64,000 nt of DNA, taken from Nocardia huaxiensis (GTDB taxonomy: Bacteria > Actinomycetota > Actinomycetes > Mycobacteriales > Mycobacteriaceae). A program made the translations under genes and the position numbers. Location: positions 5,084,001 to 5,148,000 of the forward strand of contig NZ_CP059399.1 in NCBI RefSeq assembly GCF_013744875.1. The letters run 5' to 3'. Numbering within the stretch: the stretch's first letter is position 1; every line of letters starts with the position of its first letter. Below, in pieces: positions 38,837-49,673 of this stretch. The notes below the pieces were generated by a model that worked only from the letters and a program-made list of their open reading frames with translations, did not search any database and had not been told where the DNA came from.

Positions 38837-40126
38837 TCAGTGCAGGTGCGCGCGATCCGCGGCGGCGCGTCCGGCATCCCAGCCCTCGGCGCTGCGAATG
38901 CTGATGCCGCGGTTGCGCGAGTGCGGGAACAGGGTGTCGAAGGCGTTGTCGACCGCGACCTGGTGGGAGGCCAGCACCGGCAGCAGCTGTTCGGGCTCAG
39001 GGGATTCGGCGATGGCCGCGGCGGTGGCCGCCTCGAGGCGTTCGCCGATGCGGGTGGCATAGGCGACCAGGAACGCCTTGCGGAACATCCGGGCTTCGTC
39101 GCCGCGGGTTTCCCGGTTGGCGATCATCGCCCGGGTGGCCTGCACCAGCAGCGACGTGGACAGTAGCGCGATCGCGTCCAGATCGGCGTCGTCCCCGACA
39201 ATGGTGACGAATCCCCAGGCGGAGGCGAAGATGGCGCGACTGCGGTTGGCGCGGGCGACCACATCGATCAGCAGCGCCTTCGCATCCGTATAGGGCGTGT
39301 CGAGCCAGATCCGGTGCGCGCCGGGCAGATCCAGCGTCGTGGTCGCGGCCTCCAGCAGCGCGCGATCGAGTGCGTACTTGGTGATCAGCTCCTGCGCCTT
39401 GGCCGAAAGCGCTTCGGCCTCTTCGGGATACGAAGTCGACTCGGCCTTGGCCAGCAGGCCGCGGACCCGCCCCAGCGTCTTCTCGTCGACCTGATGGTGC
39501 GCCACGGGATGTGCCGGGGCGGTGCCGGGCAGCGGTCTGATGAGCTCGAGCTTCGGCAGCACAAGCAGCAGCGCGAGGGCCTCGATGACGGTGGCGAGGG
39601 CTTCCTCGGTGGTCAGCAGATGCTTCGACGCCCACTGGGCCAGATGCGGTGTCGGCTGCGACCACCAGATGTCCGCGGCGAGTTCATCCAGCTGCGCGAG
39701 CCAGGTCTGGTCGACGGTGGCGGGCGGGAACGGCCGGGCGTAGGCGGCAATCCTGTCGATGAGATAGCCGACGGCGAAGGCATCGGTCCGGCGCTGCGCG
39801 ATCTGGTGGATATCGGCGGGCAGCCAGCCATTGCCGAAGGTGGCTTCGACAATCCGTGTGCTCGCCGCGTCGGCGGCCCGCGGCACCTCGTCGAGGGACA
39901 GTGTGGCGAGCTGGGCCGCACAGCGCTGGGCGACAGCCGAATCGCCACGCGGAGTCTTGCCGCGCGCGCCCTGTTGCGCCGACTCCAGCGCCGCCCTCGC
40001 GACGGCCGCGGTGATCTCATCCAGGGTCGGTGGTGGCGCGCCGGGCGCACCGAGGCGCTCCCAGTAGCCGGAGTCGCCCTGCGCGGCGCGCTTGGCGGCC
40101 CGGTGTTTGCGATTCGGCTTACCCAT
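38837..40126 (-). CDS. DUF2786 domain protein
   Basis: This protein has 429 residues from ATG 40126; longer versions run into the divergent lipoprotein gene. The N-terminus MGKPNRKHRAAKRAAQGDSG is strongly basic. The DUF2786 domain lies in the middle: KTLGRVRGLLAKAESTSYPE followed by EAEALSAKAQELITKYALDR, and the C-terminal part carries LVAYATRIGERLEAA. DUF2786 is found in cellular and phage proteins and its function is unknown; a nucleic-acid link has been suggested from its contexts. No partner gene is nearby: the stop lies four bases from the convergent mug stop. Confidence 0.8.
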   Translation of the reverse strand: MGKPNRKHRAAKRAAQGDSGYWERLGAPGAPPPTLDEITAAVARAALESAQQGARGKTPRGDSAVAQRCAAQLATLSLDEVPRAADAASTRIVEATFGNGWLPADIHQIAQRRTDAFAVGYLIDRIAAYARPFPPATVDQTWLAQLDELAADIWWSQPTPHLAQWASKHLLTTEEALATVIEALALLLVLPKLELIRPLPGTAPAHPVAHHQVDEKTLGRVRGLLAKAESTSYPEEAEALSAKAQELITKYALDRALLEAATTTLDLPGAHRIWLDTPYTDAKALLIDVVARANRSRAIFASAWGFVTIVGDDADLDAIALLSTSLLVQATRAMIANRETRGDEARMFRKAFLVAYATRIGERLEAATAAAIAESPEPEQLLPVLASHQVAVDNAFDTLFPHSRNRGISIRSAEGWDAGRAAADRAHLH

Positions 40127-40147
40127 GATCACCGACCATATTTCACT

Positions 40148-40190
40148 CCCGGCCCAGGGCCGGGCCGAGGGTATCGCTCGGGGAATTCCC
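40148..40190. promoter_or_regulatory. Two perfect palindromes between divergent DUF2786 and lipoprotein genes
   Basis: CCCGGCCC-A-GGGCCGGG (40148-40164) has eight-base arms and a one-base centre, so it suits a DNA-binding dimer better than an RNA hairpin. GGGAATTCCC (40181-40190) is a second perfect palindrome 16 bases further on. Both lie in the 124-base gap between the two starts (40126 and 40251). The regulator is unknown. Confidence 0.35.
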
Positions 40191-40250
40191 GGGGTGCGGG
40201 CGCGACCTGCGGGCGATGTGCGATGTGGACAGGCCGTGCGAGCCTGCGGT

Positions 40251-41405
40251 ATGACTTCGATGTTGAGGGCTCGGCGAATGCTGGTGGGCGTGGTGGCGCT
40301 GGCGGGCGCGCTCACCGCATGCAGCTCGGGAGCGGATGTGACCGAACGCCAAATCATTTCCGACGCCGGCCGCGCCGAAGTACGGCGGGCCTTGGACGAC
40401 GTGGTCGCGGCCGGGTACGCGGGTGTGCAGGTGGTGGTGACCGAGCACGGCCGGAACTGGACCGCGTCGGCGGGCACCGCGAATATCGAGACCGGCGCGG
40501 GCTTCCCCGAGGACGCCCGGGTGCGGATAGGCAGCAATACCAAGCCCTTCGTCGCCACGGCGATCCTGCAACTGGTCTCCGAAGGCAAGGTCGACCTGGA
40601 TGCCCCCGTCGACCGGTATCTGCCCGGGGTGATCCAGGGCGACGGCATCGACGGCACCCGGATCGCGGTGCGAAACATCCTGCAGCACACCAGCGGACTG
40701 CCCGAGTACCTGGAACTGCCGGAGCTGAACTTCGACGATGTGGACACGGCGCTGCGGCAGCGCTTCGATGCCGCCGCGATGGTCCGCAATGCCGTCTCCA
40801 CCATGCCGGGCCATTTCCCGCCCGGGGAGAAGGCCGAATACAGCAATACCAACTATCTGGTCGCCGGCCTGCTGATCGAGAAGGTCACCGGCAATCCCTA
40901 CGGTGACGAGCTCACGCGCCGGATCAGCGAACCGCTCGGCCTGCACGCCACCTATGTGCCCGCCTGGGACGAGACCGATCTGCGCACGCCGCACCCACAG
41001 GGCTACGAGGTGATCGACGGCGTGCGCACCGATATCACGCGTTTCCCCACCTCGCTCGCGGGCCCGGCCGGAGCCATGGTGTCCACCGGTGCTGAACTGA
41101 ACCGCTTCTTCACCGCGCTGCTGTCCGGAAAGCTGCTGCCTCCAGCGCAATTGGCGCAGATGCAGCGGGACACCCGCCCGCTCAGCAACCGCCCGGCGGG
41201 GATCGACTACGGGCTCGGGCTGGCCGAACTCGCCGTACCGTGCGCGAAAGAGGTCTGGGGCCATGGCGGTTCGATTCCCGGCTTCAAAACCTTCAACGGC
41301 GTCACCGCCGATGGACGCGCGGTGAGCGTGGTCGCCAACGAGCGCACCGCGGACGACACCACGGTGCAGCACGTCTTCGATACGGCGGTGTGCGCCGCGA
41401 GCTGA
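40251..41405 (+). CDS. Beta-lactamase / D-Ala-D-Ala carboxypeptidase-like lipoprotein
   Basis: This 384-residue serine hydrolase starts at ATG 40251. The signal is MTSMLRARRMLVGVVALAG followed by ALTAC, with lipidated Cys24, so it is anchored outside the membrane. Active-site elements are complete: Ser95-x-x-Lys98 (IGSNTKPF), Tyr197-Ser-Asn (EYSNTNYLVAG), and His-Gly-Gly in VWGHGGSIPGF in place of KTG, as in class C-like carboxypeptidases and esterases. It could trim peptidoglycan stems, hydrolyse beta-lactams or cleave a D-amino-acid peptide. It is convergent with the NRPS thioesterase gene with no base between the stops, so a link to the NRPS product is possible but unproven. Confidence 0.87.
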   Translation: MTSMLRARRMLVGVVALAGALTACSSGADVTERQIISDAGRAEVRRALDDVVAAGYAGVQVVVTEHGRNWTASAGTANIETGAGFPEDARVRIGSNTKPFVATAILQLVSEGKVDLDAPVDRYLPGVIQGDGIDGTRIAVRNILQHTSGLPEYLELPELNFDDVDTALRQRFDAAAMVRNAVSTMPGHFPPGEKAEYSNTNYLVAGLLIEKVTGNPYGDELTRRISEPLGLHATYVPAWDETDLRTPHPQGYEVIDGVRTDITRFPTSLAGPAGAMVSTGAELNRFFTALLSGKLLPPAQLAQMQRDTRPLSNRPAGIDYGLGLAELAVPCAKEVWGHGGSIPGFKTFNGVTADGRAVSVVANERTADDTTVQHVFDTAVCAAS

Positions 41406-44400
41406 TCACTCGGACAGGATCGCGCCGATCACCGCCAGGGCCGCGTCGCCGGTCATCTCCCAGTGCGTGGCCGGCACCGGGTGGGTGCGGACGGCCCCGT
41501 CCACCACGGGCTGCCAGGATCGAGAACCATGGTGCGGTACCGATGCGCCGGCCGCGGCGAAGTAGACGAGGTCACCTTCGAAGACCGCGCCGGTGTAGTC
41601 GCCCGCCAATCGCATCGATTGCTGTGTTGCGGTGAGGATTCGGTCGATTCTGTCGCGCGGCATGGATGCGAACAGTGGTGATCCCTCGAGGAGTTCCGCC
41701 AGCTGCGCCCAGTCCAGCTCGGCATGGTCACCGACCGCTCCCGGACCGAGCATGCCGTGCAGCACCTCGGCCGAGACGGTCGCGACCGCCGGGGGACCGT
41801 CGGGTGCGGCTGCCGGGTGCACGCTGTCCATGAGCGCCAGCAGCGCCACCTTCTCGCCCTCGGCCTGCAGTCGTGTCGCAATGGCGTGGGCGAGAATGCC
41901 GCCCAGCGACCAGCCGAGCAGATGGTAGGGGCCGCTGCGCTGGACCGACCGCATCTCCTCGACATAGCGCCCGGCCCACGCGGCGATGGAATCGGGCAGG
42001 TCCTCGCCCGCGAGGGCGGGCGATTGCAGGCCGTAGATCGGGCGATCGTCGCGCAGGTGCGTGGACAGGCGGGCGAACGACCAGGCCAGGCCGCCCACGG
42101 GGTGAATGCAGAACAGGGGTTCGGCCGTGCCCGCCGTGCGCAGCGGCAAGAGCACCCGGAAGGCGTCGGCGCCGCCTGGCGCGCCGGATCGCAGCACCGA
42201 ATCGATCAGTGCGGCAAAGCTTTCCACCCGCGGATGCGCGAACAGCTCGGCGACGCGCAGTTCGACACCCCAGGACCGCTGCACCTGGTTGATCACCTGC
42301 ACCGCCAGCAGGGAATGCCCGCCGAGGGCGAAGAAGTCGTCGTCCAGGCCGATCCGGTCGAGCTGAAGGACCTCGCCGAAGATCCGCGCCACCGCCTGCT
42401 CGAATACCGTTGCGGGTTCCCGGAATTCGCCGCTGAGCAGGACCGGTTCCGGGAGCGCTTCGCGGTCGAGCTTGCCATTGGCGGTCAGGGTGAAGGACTC
42501 GACCGGCACGATGGCCGCCGGAACCAGGTAGTCGGGGAGCTGCTCGCCGAGGTGGCGGCGCAGGCTCGCCACCCGGTCCAGCAGGCCCGGATCATTGGTG
42601 TAGGTGATGGCGGATGAATCCGCCGCCCCGCGATGGACATCGGTCAGGATCTCCGCGTCGCCGTCGAGGTAGACGATCTCGAACCTCCCTGCCTCCGGGG
42701 ACCAGGTCGGTACCGCAGTGTAGCCGAATTCCGCTCCCAGCGCACACATCTGCTCGGGGGTCGTGGCCTCTGCGTCCGCAATCTCGGCCAGGGCGTCGGT
42801 GACCTGATCGAGCCGTCCGATGGCCGCATGAACAGCGACGTCCGGCAGGATCAGGGCGTGCGGGATGCCGGTCACCCGGACACCGCGTGGGCGGTCCGCA
42901 CCCAATAGCGCTGCCACCGAGTCGATTCCGGCATAGCGTGCCGATTCCACCCCGGCGAGTGACCGGGCCGCCACGGGGGCCTTGCGCAGCACCGCTTCAT
43001 AACGGTACCGGGTCAGCTCATTGTCCGCGCCGGCGTGTTTGAGCTGGATATCGACCGCGCCGATGCCGGGCAGCTCCCGCGCGAGCGCGGCGAAGAACTC
43101 GGGTGCGACCAGAAGTTCCCGCTCCGCCAGCACATCTCGCCGCACCAGCGGACCGAGCCGGGACATCGAGTTCTCGCCGCCGGAGCGCGCGAGCTGCACG
43201 CCGGTGGCGAACGGCCCGAGCAGGGCCTGATTGCGGATATCGCCGAGGAACAGCGCGCCGCCGGGAACGAGCAGCCGCAACGCCTTCTCGATGACGTCGA
43301 TGAGGTAGGCGGCGCTGGGGAAGTACTGCGCCACCGAATTCAGGACGACCGTGTCGAAATGGCCGGGCGGCAGGCCATCGATCACATCGGCCGGTTGCGC
43401 GCGCAGGCGCACGCGCTCGGTCCAGGGCTGACCGAGCTGCGCCAGCTGCGCGCCCAGCACCTCGATGGTGGCGGCGGAAAGGTCTGTGCCCCAATATTCT
43501 TCGCACTCCGGCCCGAGCTGGGACAGCAGCAGTCCCGAGCCCACGCCCAGTTCGAGGATGCGGCTCGGGCGCAGCGCGCGAATCCGCTCCACGGTCACCT
43601 CGCGCCACTGCCGAATCTGGTCCAGGGGCAGCTCGGCACCGGTGTAGCTGCTGTTCCAGCCGCTGAAGTCGGATCCGAACCCGCTGTCCGGCAGCCGATC
43701 CGCGTCCTCGCGCCCGTAGTGGTCGTCGTACATGGTGCGCCAGTGGTCGACGATATCGGCCGCACCGGCGTCGGCGGCATCCGTCCGAACCGCCGGATCG
43801 AACCGCACATACGCGACGAGTTGTTCGATGCCCCCGGTTTCCGAGCCCGCGCGGGCCAGCACGGCCGCCTCCGCCACGGCGGGATGCGCCCGCACCACGG
43901 ACTCGACCTCCCCGGGTTCGATGCGGAAGCCGCGAATCTTGACCTGATCGTCTGTGCGACCGAGGAATTCGAGCACCCCGGCGCGATTCCACCGGCCGCG
44001 ATCACCGGTGCGGTACAGCCGCCGCCCGCTGCCGAACGGGTCGGCGACGAAGCGCGCGGCCGTGACGCCCGGACGCCGGTGATAGCCCCGGGTGACCTGC
44101 ACGCCCGCCACGTACAGCTCACCGGGCACCCCCGCCGGGACCGGACGAAGGGAGGAATCCAGCAGGTACACAGCGCTTCCCGGCAAGGCGGTGCCGATCG
44201 GCACCGTGCCGTCGGCGGCGGCCTCGCGCACCTCGTATTCGGTCACCATGACGGTGGTCTCGGCCGGGCCGTAGCCGTCGACGACGCGGACGGCGGGTTG
44301 CCGGGCCAGCAATCGCCGCACCAGCGCCTGCGGCAGACTGTCGCCGCCGAGGGTGAGCTGGGCGAGCACACCGAGATCGCGGCCGGGCGTGGATTCCAGA

Positions 44401-47400
44401 TGGTCGAGCAGCGCCGAGAGCAGCGGCGGGGTCAGGAATGCCTTGGTGACACCGGCCTGCGGGATCAGCCGGGCCAATTCCGTGACGTCGGAACGTTGTT
44501 CGCCGGCCAGCACCAAGGTCGCGCCGCCCGCCAGGGCGGGCCACAGCTCGTACACCGAGGCGTCGAAGGAGATGGAGGAGTGCACGAGGACGCGGTCGCG
44601 CGGGGTGATGGGCCAGCCCTGGGTGAGCAGGTTCGCGAGGTTACGGTGGCTCACCGCAACACCTTTGGGCGTCCCGGTCGATCCCGAGGTGTAGATGAGA
44701 TACGCCAGATCATCCAGGCCGGGCGCACGCCCGGACCGCTGTCCGGCGCCGGGCGCGGCCGGCTCGTCGAGAAATATCACGGGCGCGGAGTGCGGCGGCA
44801 GCAGCGGCGCTGTCGCGCGATCGGTCAGGACCGCGATCGGGTCCGCATCGGCGAGCATGAAGCTCACGCGCTCGGCCGGATAGTGCGGATCCACCGGCAC
44901 GTACGCGCCACCCGCCCGCATGACGCCCAGCGCGGCGATGACGAAATCCACCGATCGCGGCAGGACGACGGCCACGACCGCGTCGGGCCCGATGCCTGTG
45001 CGGCCCAATGCCTCCGCGATACCGGCGGCCCGCCGATCCAGCTCCGCATAGGTCAGCTCACCCGCTGGGGAGGCCACGGCGATCGCGTCGGGAGTCCGGT
45101 GCGCCCAGCCCGCTACCGCTGCCACGAGGGTGGTGTCCGAGGCGGCGTGCCGCGAGCCGGCGGTCGCCTCGGCCAGGCGTGCGTGCTCGGCGGCGTCGAG
45201 CAGGTCCAGCGCGTCGATCCGCAGCGTGGGTTCGGCGGTGACCGCCGCGAGCAGGCGTAGATATCGATCGACGGTGGCGGCGACGGTCGCCTCCTCGAAC
45301 AGGTCCGTCGCGTACTCGACGAATCCGTTCCACTCGGCGGCGGCGGGATCGTCGGCGATATTGAACGCCAGGTCGAAACGGGCGGCACCGGTGGTCACCG
45401 GCATCGCGGACAGTTCAGCGCCCGGCACCGCGACATCGGGCAGGGCGGTGTTCTGGAACGCCAGGCCCACCTGGAACAGCGGATGATGCGCGGTGCTGCG
45501 GGCCGGATTGAGCATCTCGACCAGCAGCTCGAACGGCGCGTCCTGATTCTCGTAGGCGGCCAGGGCTTTCGACCGCACCTGTGCCAGATGGTCGGCGAAA
45601 CCGCCCACCGGATCGATCCGCACCCGCAGCACCCAGGTATTGACGAAGAAGCCGACGAGATCGTGCAAAGCCTCATCGGTCCGGTTCGCGATCGGCACCC
45701 CGATCGTAATATCGTGCCCGGCACCGAGTTTCGCCATGAGCACGGCCAAACCCGTTTGCAGCACCATGGCCGGCGTGGTGCCGGTCCCGGCCGCCAGCCG
45801 TTCGACGGCGGCCCGCAGGTGCGAGCCCACGGTGAAGGTGAGGATCTCACCGGCATAGCTCGCCGCCTGCGGACGCGGACGATCGGAGGGCAGGGCGGCC
45901 AGATCGGGAAGATCCGCCAATTCCGCACGCCAGTAGTCGAATTGACGCTGCAGCAGCGGTGCCGGATCTTTTTCGGTGCCCAGTTGCGCACGCTGCCACA
46001 GGGTGTAATCCGCGTACTGGACCGCGAGGGGTTCCCAGTCCGGTGCGGCTCCGGCCACCCGGGCGCGGTAAGCCTCGGTCAAATCGCGCACCAGCGGCGC
46101 CAGCGACCACCCGTCGCCCGCGATATGGTGCGTCACCCAGACCACCACGTACTCCCGCGCCCCGCCGCGCAGGATCGCGGCCCGCATGGGAATCTCGGTG
46201 GCCAACTCGAAGGGCTGGCGCGCGAGCCCGGTCACCAGCGCGGCGAGCTCGGGCTCGGTGCCGAAATCGGCTGTCCGCAACGGTATCTCGACCTCGTCCG
46301 CGGGGCGCACGACCTGCACCGGTGAGCCGTCCACCTCCGCGAACACGGTGCGCAGGCTTTCGTGCCGGGCCACCACATCGCCGATGGCCGCCGCCAGCGC
46401 GGCGGGGTCGACGCTGCCGGTGAGCCGGACCACCATCGGCATGTTGTAGGTCGCCGACGGCCCTTCGAAGCGATGCACGAACCACAGTCGCCGCTGACTG
46501 AACGACAGGGGCACCGCCGCCGGTCGCGCCATCGGGCGCACCGGTTCCCGCGCCGCGCCGCCATCGTCGAGACGAACCGCCAGTTCGCGGACCGTCGGCG
46601 CGTCGAAGACGGTGCGGATCGGCACCTCCACGCCCATCCGGGAACGAATCCGGGTGATCAGCCGGGTCGCGAGCAGGGAATGCCCACCGAGAGCGAAGAA
46701 TCCGTCGTCGATACCGACCCGCTCGACGGACAGTACCTCGGCGAACAATCCGGCCAGTACCCGCTCACGCTCGTCGCGCGGAGCCAGATACGCGGTGCCC
46801 GCATCGAACTCCGGCACCGGCAGCGCCGTGCGATCCAATTTCCCGTTCGGGGTCAATGGGAAGGCGTCGAGGACCAGCAGCGCGGCGGGCACCATGTAGT
46901 CCGGCAACCGCCGCGCCAGCCAGCGCCGCACCGCACCCACATCCAGCCCGGCGGCGGGATCGCCGGGCACCAGGTAGCCGATCAGCCTGCCCTCGGCCGC
47001 CCGCGCCAGCACCTCCGCCTGCGCCACACCCGGATGCGCGGCCAGGGCCGCCCGCACTTCGCCGAGTTCGATCCGGAAGCCGCGGATCTTCACCTGATCG
47101 TCTGCGCGGCCGAGGTATTCGAGCACACCCGTCGCAGTCCAGCGCACGAGATCACCCGTGCGGTACATGCGCCCCGCGCCGACGCGATCGAACGGATCGG
47201 CCACGAACCGGGACGCGGTGAGCCCCGGGCGATTCCGGTAGCCGCGCGTGACATGCGCACCCGCCGCATACAGTTCGCCGGTGACGCCGATCGGAACCGG
47301 GTGCAGACGTCCATCCAGGACGTACACGCGGGTATTGGGCAGTGGCGCACCGATCGGCACCGCCGCTGCGCCCGAGTCGGCGTCCGCCTCGGCCGCGGTG

Positions 47401-49673
47401 ACGAAAACTGTTGTCTCCGTGGGGCCGTACCCGTTGCGCACCCGCGCGTCGGGAGCCGCCTCCGTCAAGGCTCGCACGGTGGCCACCGGCAGTTCCGAGC
47501 CGCCCACGACCAGTGTGCGCAGCGAGACGAGCGGCCGGTCGGGCAGTGCCGCCGCATGCTCGACGAGGGCATCGAGCAGCAGCGGCGTGCAGGCCATGCG
47601 CCGCACCCGATGCTCGCGAATGAGCCGGGCGACCTCGCCGACATCGGTGCGGTGCGCCCTGGCCAGCACCAGCGTCCCGCCCGACGCCAAGGTCGTCCAG
47701 TGCTCCCAGGTGGAGATGTCGAACGATACGGAGGTTTGTGCGAGAACCGGCGTCCCCGCCTCGAGTTCCGACTCTCCGGCGACGAGATGCACGATATTGC
47801 GGTGGTCGACGGCAACGCCTTTCGGTGTCCCGGTCGACCCCGAGGTGTAGATCACCCAGGCCAGATGTCGCGGGCGCAGCGGGGTGATCCGGTCGGCATC
47901 GGTCGGATCCGGACCGTCGTCTGCCCCGAGTTCCTCGACCGTCAGCACCCGGGCGGTGGTCGCGGGCAGCGCGGGCGCGGTCGTGTGATCGGTGAGCACC
48001 GCCGCGGGGGCCGCGTCGGCGAAGAGCACCGCCAGGCGTTGCGTGGGCTGGGTCGGGTCGATCGGCAGGTAGGCGGCCCCGGCCTTGAGGGCGCCGAGCA
48101 TGGCGACGATCAGTTCCGCCGACCGCTCGGTGGCGACCGCGACCACGTCATCGGGCCCCACGCCGTACGAGATCAGTTTTCGTGCAACAGCATTGGCGCG
48201 TGCGTTCAGCTCCCGATAGGTCAATCGCGTATCACCGGCGAGCAGGGCCGCGGTTTCGGGCACCCGCCGAACCCGGTCCTCGAACAACCGCACGAGCGTC
48301 GTCTCGGGCACCGGCAGCGCGGTCCGATTCCAGTCCAGCAGCACCCGCTGCTGTTCGCCGGGGACGAACACATCGACCGCACCCACCGCGACCGCCGGGT
48401 CGGCGGCAATGGCCGTCAACACTCGCAGGTATCGCTCGACAATCGTCCGCACCGTCGCGCGATCGAACAGGTCGGTGGCGAATTCGACGAATCCCGTCCA
48501 CCCCGGTTCCGGGCCGTCGGTGACGGTGAACCCCAGATCGAACCGCGACACCCCCGTGGTGAGCGAGAGCGGTTCGATGCTCCCCTCCGGCAGGGCGATA
48601 TCGGGTAATGCATTGTTCTGGAAGGTGAACGCGACCTGGAACAGCGGATGGTGGGCCGCCGACCGATCCGGATTGAGCAGCTCCACCAGCCGCTCGAACG
48701 GCGCGTCCTGATGGGTGTAGGCGGCCAGCGCCTTGCCCCGCACCTGACCGAGCAGATCGACGAACGGCTGCTCCGGGGTGATGGCCAGGCGCAGCACCCA
48801 GGTATTGACGAAGAACCCGACCAGCTCGTGCAGCTCTTCGTCGGTCCGGCCCGCAATCGGGATGCCGATCGGGATGTCGTGTCCCGCACCGATATCGGCC
48901 AGCAGCACCCCCAGGGCCGCCTGCAGCGCCATGGCCGGTGTGCAGCGGGTGGCCAGCGCGAGTTCGGTGATCGCGGTCCGGGTTTCGGCGTCGATGCTGA
49001 ACGGCACCGTGTCGCCCCGGAAGCTCGCCGACGCCGGCCGGGGGCGATCGGTGGGCAGGTCGGTCAGTGCGGGCAGCCCCGCCAGTTCGCCGCGCCAGTA
49101 GTCGAACTGTTCGGCCAGCAGGCTGCCGGGGTCGTCCGGGTCGCCGAGTAGATCCCGCTGCCACAGAGCGTAATCCGCGTACTGCACGGGCAGCGGCGGC
49201 CAGTCCGGTGCGGACCCGCGCACCCGCGCGGAGTAGGCGGTGACCAGATCCCGCACCAGCGGCGCGATCGACCAGCCGTCGGCGGCGATGTGGTGCATGA
49301 GCAACAACAGGACGTACTCGTCGTGCCCGCAGCGGAAGATGGTGGCCCGCACGGGAATTTCGGTGGCCAGATCGAATGGATGCCGGGCAGCCTGCCTGAG
49401 TGCGGCCGGGAGGTCCGGGGCATCGATATCGGCGATGTGCACCGGTACCCGGGCCTGATCCAGCACGAGTTGCGCTGGGACACCGTCGGTCTCGGTGAAG
49501 ACCGTGCGCAGGCTCTCGTGCCGGTCCACGACATCGGCAATGGCCCGGCGCAGCGCCGGAACCCGCACCGCGCCCGTGAGCCGCACGGCGACCGGCACAT
49601 TGTAGGTCGCCGAGGGGCCCTCGAAACAGTGCACGAACCACAGCCGCTGCTGGGCATACGACAAGGGGATCAT
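41406..49673 (-). CDS. Nonribosomal peptide synthetase, final two modules with thioesterase (C-A-PCP-C-A[nMT]-PCP-TE)
   Basis: The protein has 2755 residues from ATG 49673 (SD GGGAGG four bases upstream). Approximate domains: C 49670-48370 (HHIAADGWS); A 48310-46830 ([11 protein letters not shown]), pocket code D-I-W-A-V-G-G-V-F-K; PCP 46790-46580 (GGHSLLAT); C 46540-45210 (HHIAGDGWS); A 45120-43880 plus A10 near 42470, code D-A-Y-F-T-G-G-V-M-K. Inserted between A8 and A10 is an N-methyltransferase, 43760-42960, with SAM motif [14 protein letters not shown] and [16 protein letters not shown] 42420-42200 (GGHSLLAV) follows, then TE 42140-41410 with GWSLGG, LMDS and ATHWEMT. All core residues look intact. 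It accepts the chain from the upstream NRPS (1-base overlap, coupled translation), adds two residues, N-methylates the last and releases the product. Codes were read by eye and do not identify the residues with certainty. Confidence 0.93.
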   Translation of the reverse strand: MIPLSYAQQRLWFVHCFEGPSATYNVPVAVRLTGAVRVPALRRAIADVVDRHESLRTVFTETDGVPAQLVLDQARVPVHIADIDAPDLPAALRQAARHPFDLATEIPVRATIFRCGHDEYVLLLLMHHIAADGWSIAPLVRDLVTAYSARVRGSAPDWPPLPVQYADYALWQRDLLGDPDDPGSLLAEQFDYWRGELAGLPALTDLPTDRPRPASASFRGDTVPFSIDAETRTAITELALATRCTPAMALQAALGVLLADIGAGHDIPIGIPIAGRTDEELHELVGFFVNTWVLRLAITPEQPFVDLLGQVRGKALAAYTHQDAPFERLVELLNPDRSAAHHPLFQVAFTFQNNALPDIALPEGSIEPLSLTTGVSRFDLGFTVTDGPEPGWTGFVEFATDLFDRATVRTIVERYLRVLTAIAADPAVAVGAVDVFVPGEQQRVLLDWNRTALPVPETTLVRLFEDRVRRVPETAALLAGDTRLTYRELNARANAVARKLISYGVGPDDVVAVATERSAELIVAMLGALKAGAAYLPIDPTQPTQRLAVLFADAAPAAVLTDHTTAPALPATTARVLTVEELGADDGPDPTDADRITPLRPRHLAWVIYTSGSTGTPKGVAVDHRNIVHLVAGESELEAGTPVLAQTSVSFDISTWEHWTTLASGGTLVLARAHRTDVGEVARLIREHRVRRMACTPLLLDALVEHAAALPDRPLVSLRTLVVGGSELPVATVRALTEAAPDARVRNGYGPTETTVFVTAAEADADSGAAAVPIGAPLPNTRVYVLDGRLHPVPIGVTGELYAAGAHVTRGYRNRPGLTASRFVADPFDRVGAGRMYRTGDLVRWTATGVLEYLGRADDQVKIRGFRIELGEVRAALAAHPGVAQAEVLARAAEGRLIGYLVPGDPAAGLDVGAVRRWLARRLPDYMVPAALLVLDAFPLTPNGKLDRTALPVPEFDAGTAYLAPRDERERVLAGLFAEVLSVERVGIDDGFFALGGHSLLATRLITRIRSRMGVEVPIRTVFDAPTVRELAVRLDDGGAAREPVRPMARPAAVPLSFSQRRLWFVHRFEGPSATYNMPMVVRLTGSVDPAALAAAIGDVVARHESLRTVFAEVDGSPVQVVRPADEVEIPLRTADFGTEPELAALVTGLARQPFELATEIPMRAAILRGGAREYVVVWVTHHIAGDGWSLAPLVRDLTEAYRARVAGAAPDWEPLAVQYADYTLWQRAQLGTEKDPAPLLQRQFDYWRAELADLPDLAALPSDRPRPQAASYAGEILTFTVGSHLRAAVERLAAGTGTTPAMVLQTGLAVLMAKLGAGHDITIGVPIANRTDEALHDLVGFFVNTWVLRVRIDPVGGFADHLAQVRSKALAAYENQDAPFELLVEMLNPARSTAHHPLFQVGLAFQNTALPDVAVPGAELSAMPVTTGAARFDLAFNIADDPAAAEWNGFVEYATDLFEEATVAATVDRYLRLLAAVTAEPTLRIDALDLLDAAEHARLAEATAGSRHAASDTTLVAAVAGWAHRTPDAIAVASPAGELTYAELDRRAAGIAEALGRTGIGPDAVVAVVLPRSVDFVIAALGVMRAGGAYVPVDPHYPAERVSFMLADADPIAVLTDRATAPLLPPHSAPVIFLDEPAAPGAGQRSGRAPGLDDLAYLIYTSGSTGTPKGVAVSHRNLANLLTQGWPITPRDRVLVHSSISFDASVYELWPALAGGATLVLAGEQRSDVTELARLIPQAGVTKAFLTPPLLSALLDHLESTPGRDLGVLAQLTLGGDSLPQALVRRLLARQPAVRVVDGYGPAETTVMVTEYEVREAAADGTVPIGTALPGSAVYLLDSSLRPVPAGVPGELYVAGVQVTRGYHRRPGVTAARFVADPFGSGRRLYRTGDRGRWNRAGVLEFLGRTDDQVKIRGFRIEPGEVESVVRAHPAVAEAAVLARAGSETGGIEQLVAYVRFDPAVRTDAADAGAADIVDHWRTMYDDHYGREDADRLPDSGFGSDFSGWNSSYTGAELPLDQIRQWREVTVERIRALRPSRILELGVGSGLLLSQLGPECEEYWGTDLSAATIEVLGAQLAQLGQPWTERVRLRAQPADVIDGLPPGHFDTVVLNSVAQYFPSAAYLIDVIEKALRLLVPGGALFLGDIRNQALLGPFATGVQLARSGGENSMSRLGPLVRRDVLAERELLVAPEFFAALARELPGIGAVDIQLKHAGADNELTRYRYEAVLRKAPVAARSLAGVESARYAGIDSVAALLGADRPRGVRVTGIPHALILPDVAVHAAIGRLDQVTDALAEIADAEATTPEQMCALGAEFGYTAVPTWSPEAGRFEIVYLDGDAEILTDVHRGAADSSAITYTNDPGLLDRVASLRRHLGEQLPDYLVPAAIVPVESFTLTANGKLDREALPEPVLLSGEFREPATVFEQAVARIFGEVLQLDRIGLDDDFFALGGHSLLAVQVINQVQRSWGVELRVAELFAHPRVESFAALIDSVLRSGAPGGADAFRVLLPLRTAGTAEPLFCIHPVGGLAWSFARLSTHLRDDRPIYGLQSPALAGEDLPDSIAAWAGRYVEEMRSVQRSGPYHLLGWSLGGILAHAIATRLQAEGEKVALLALMDSVHPAAAPDGPPAVATVSAEVLHGMLGPGAVGDHAELDWAQLAELLEGSPLFASMPRDRIDRILTATQQSMRLAGDYTGAVFEGDLVYFAAAGASVPHHGSRSWQPVVDGAVRTHPVPATHWEMTGDAALAVIGAILSE

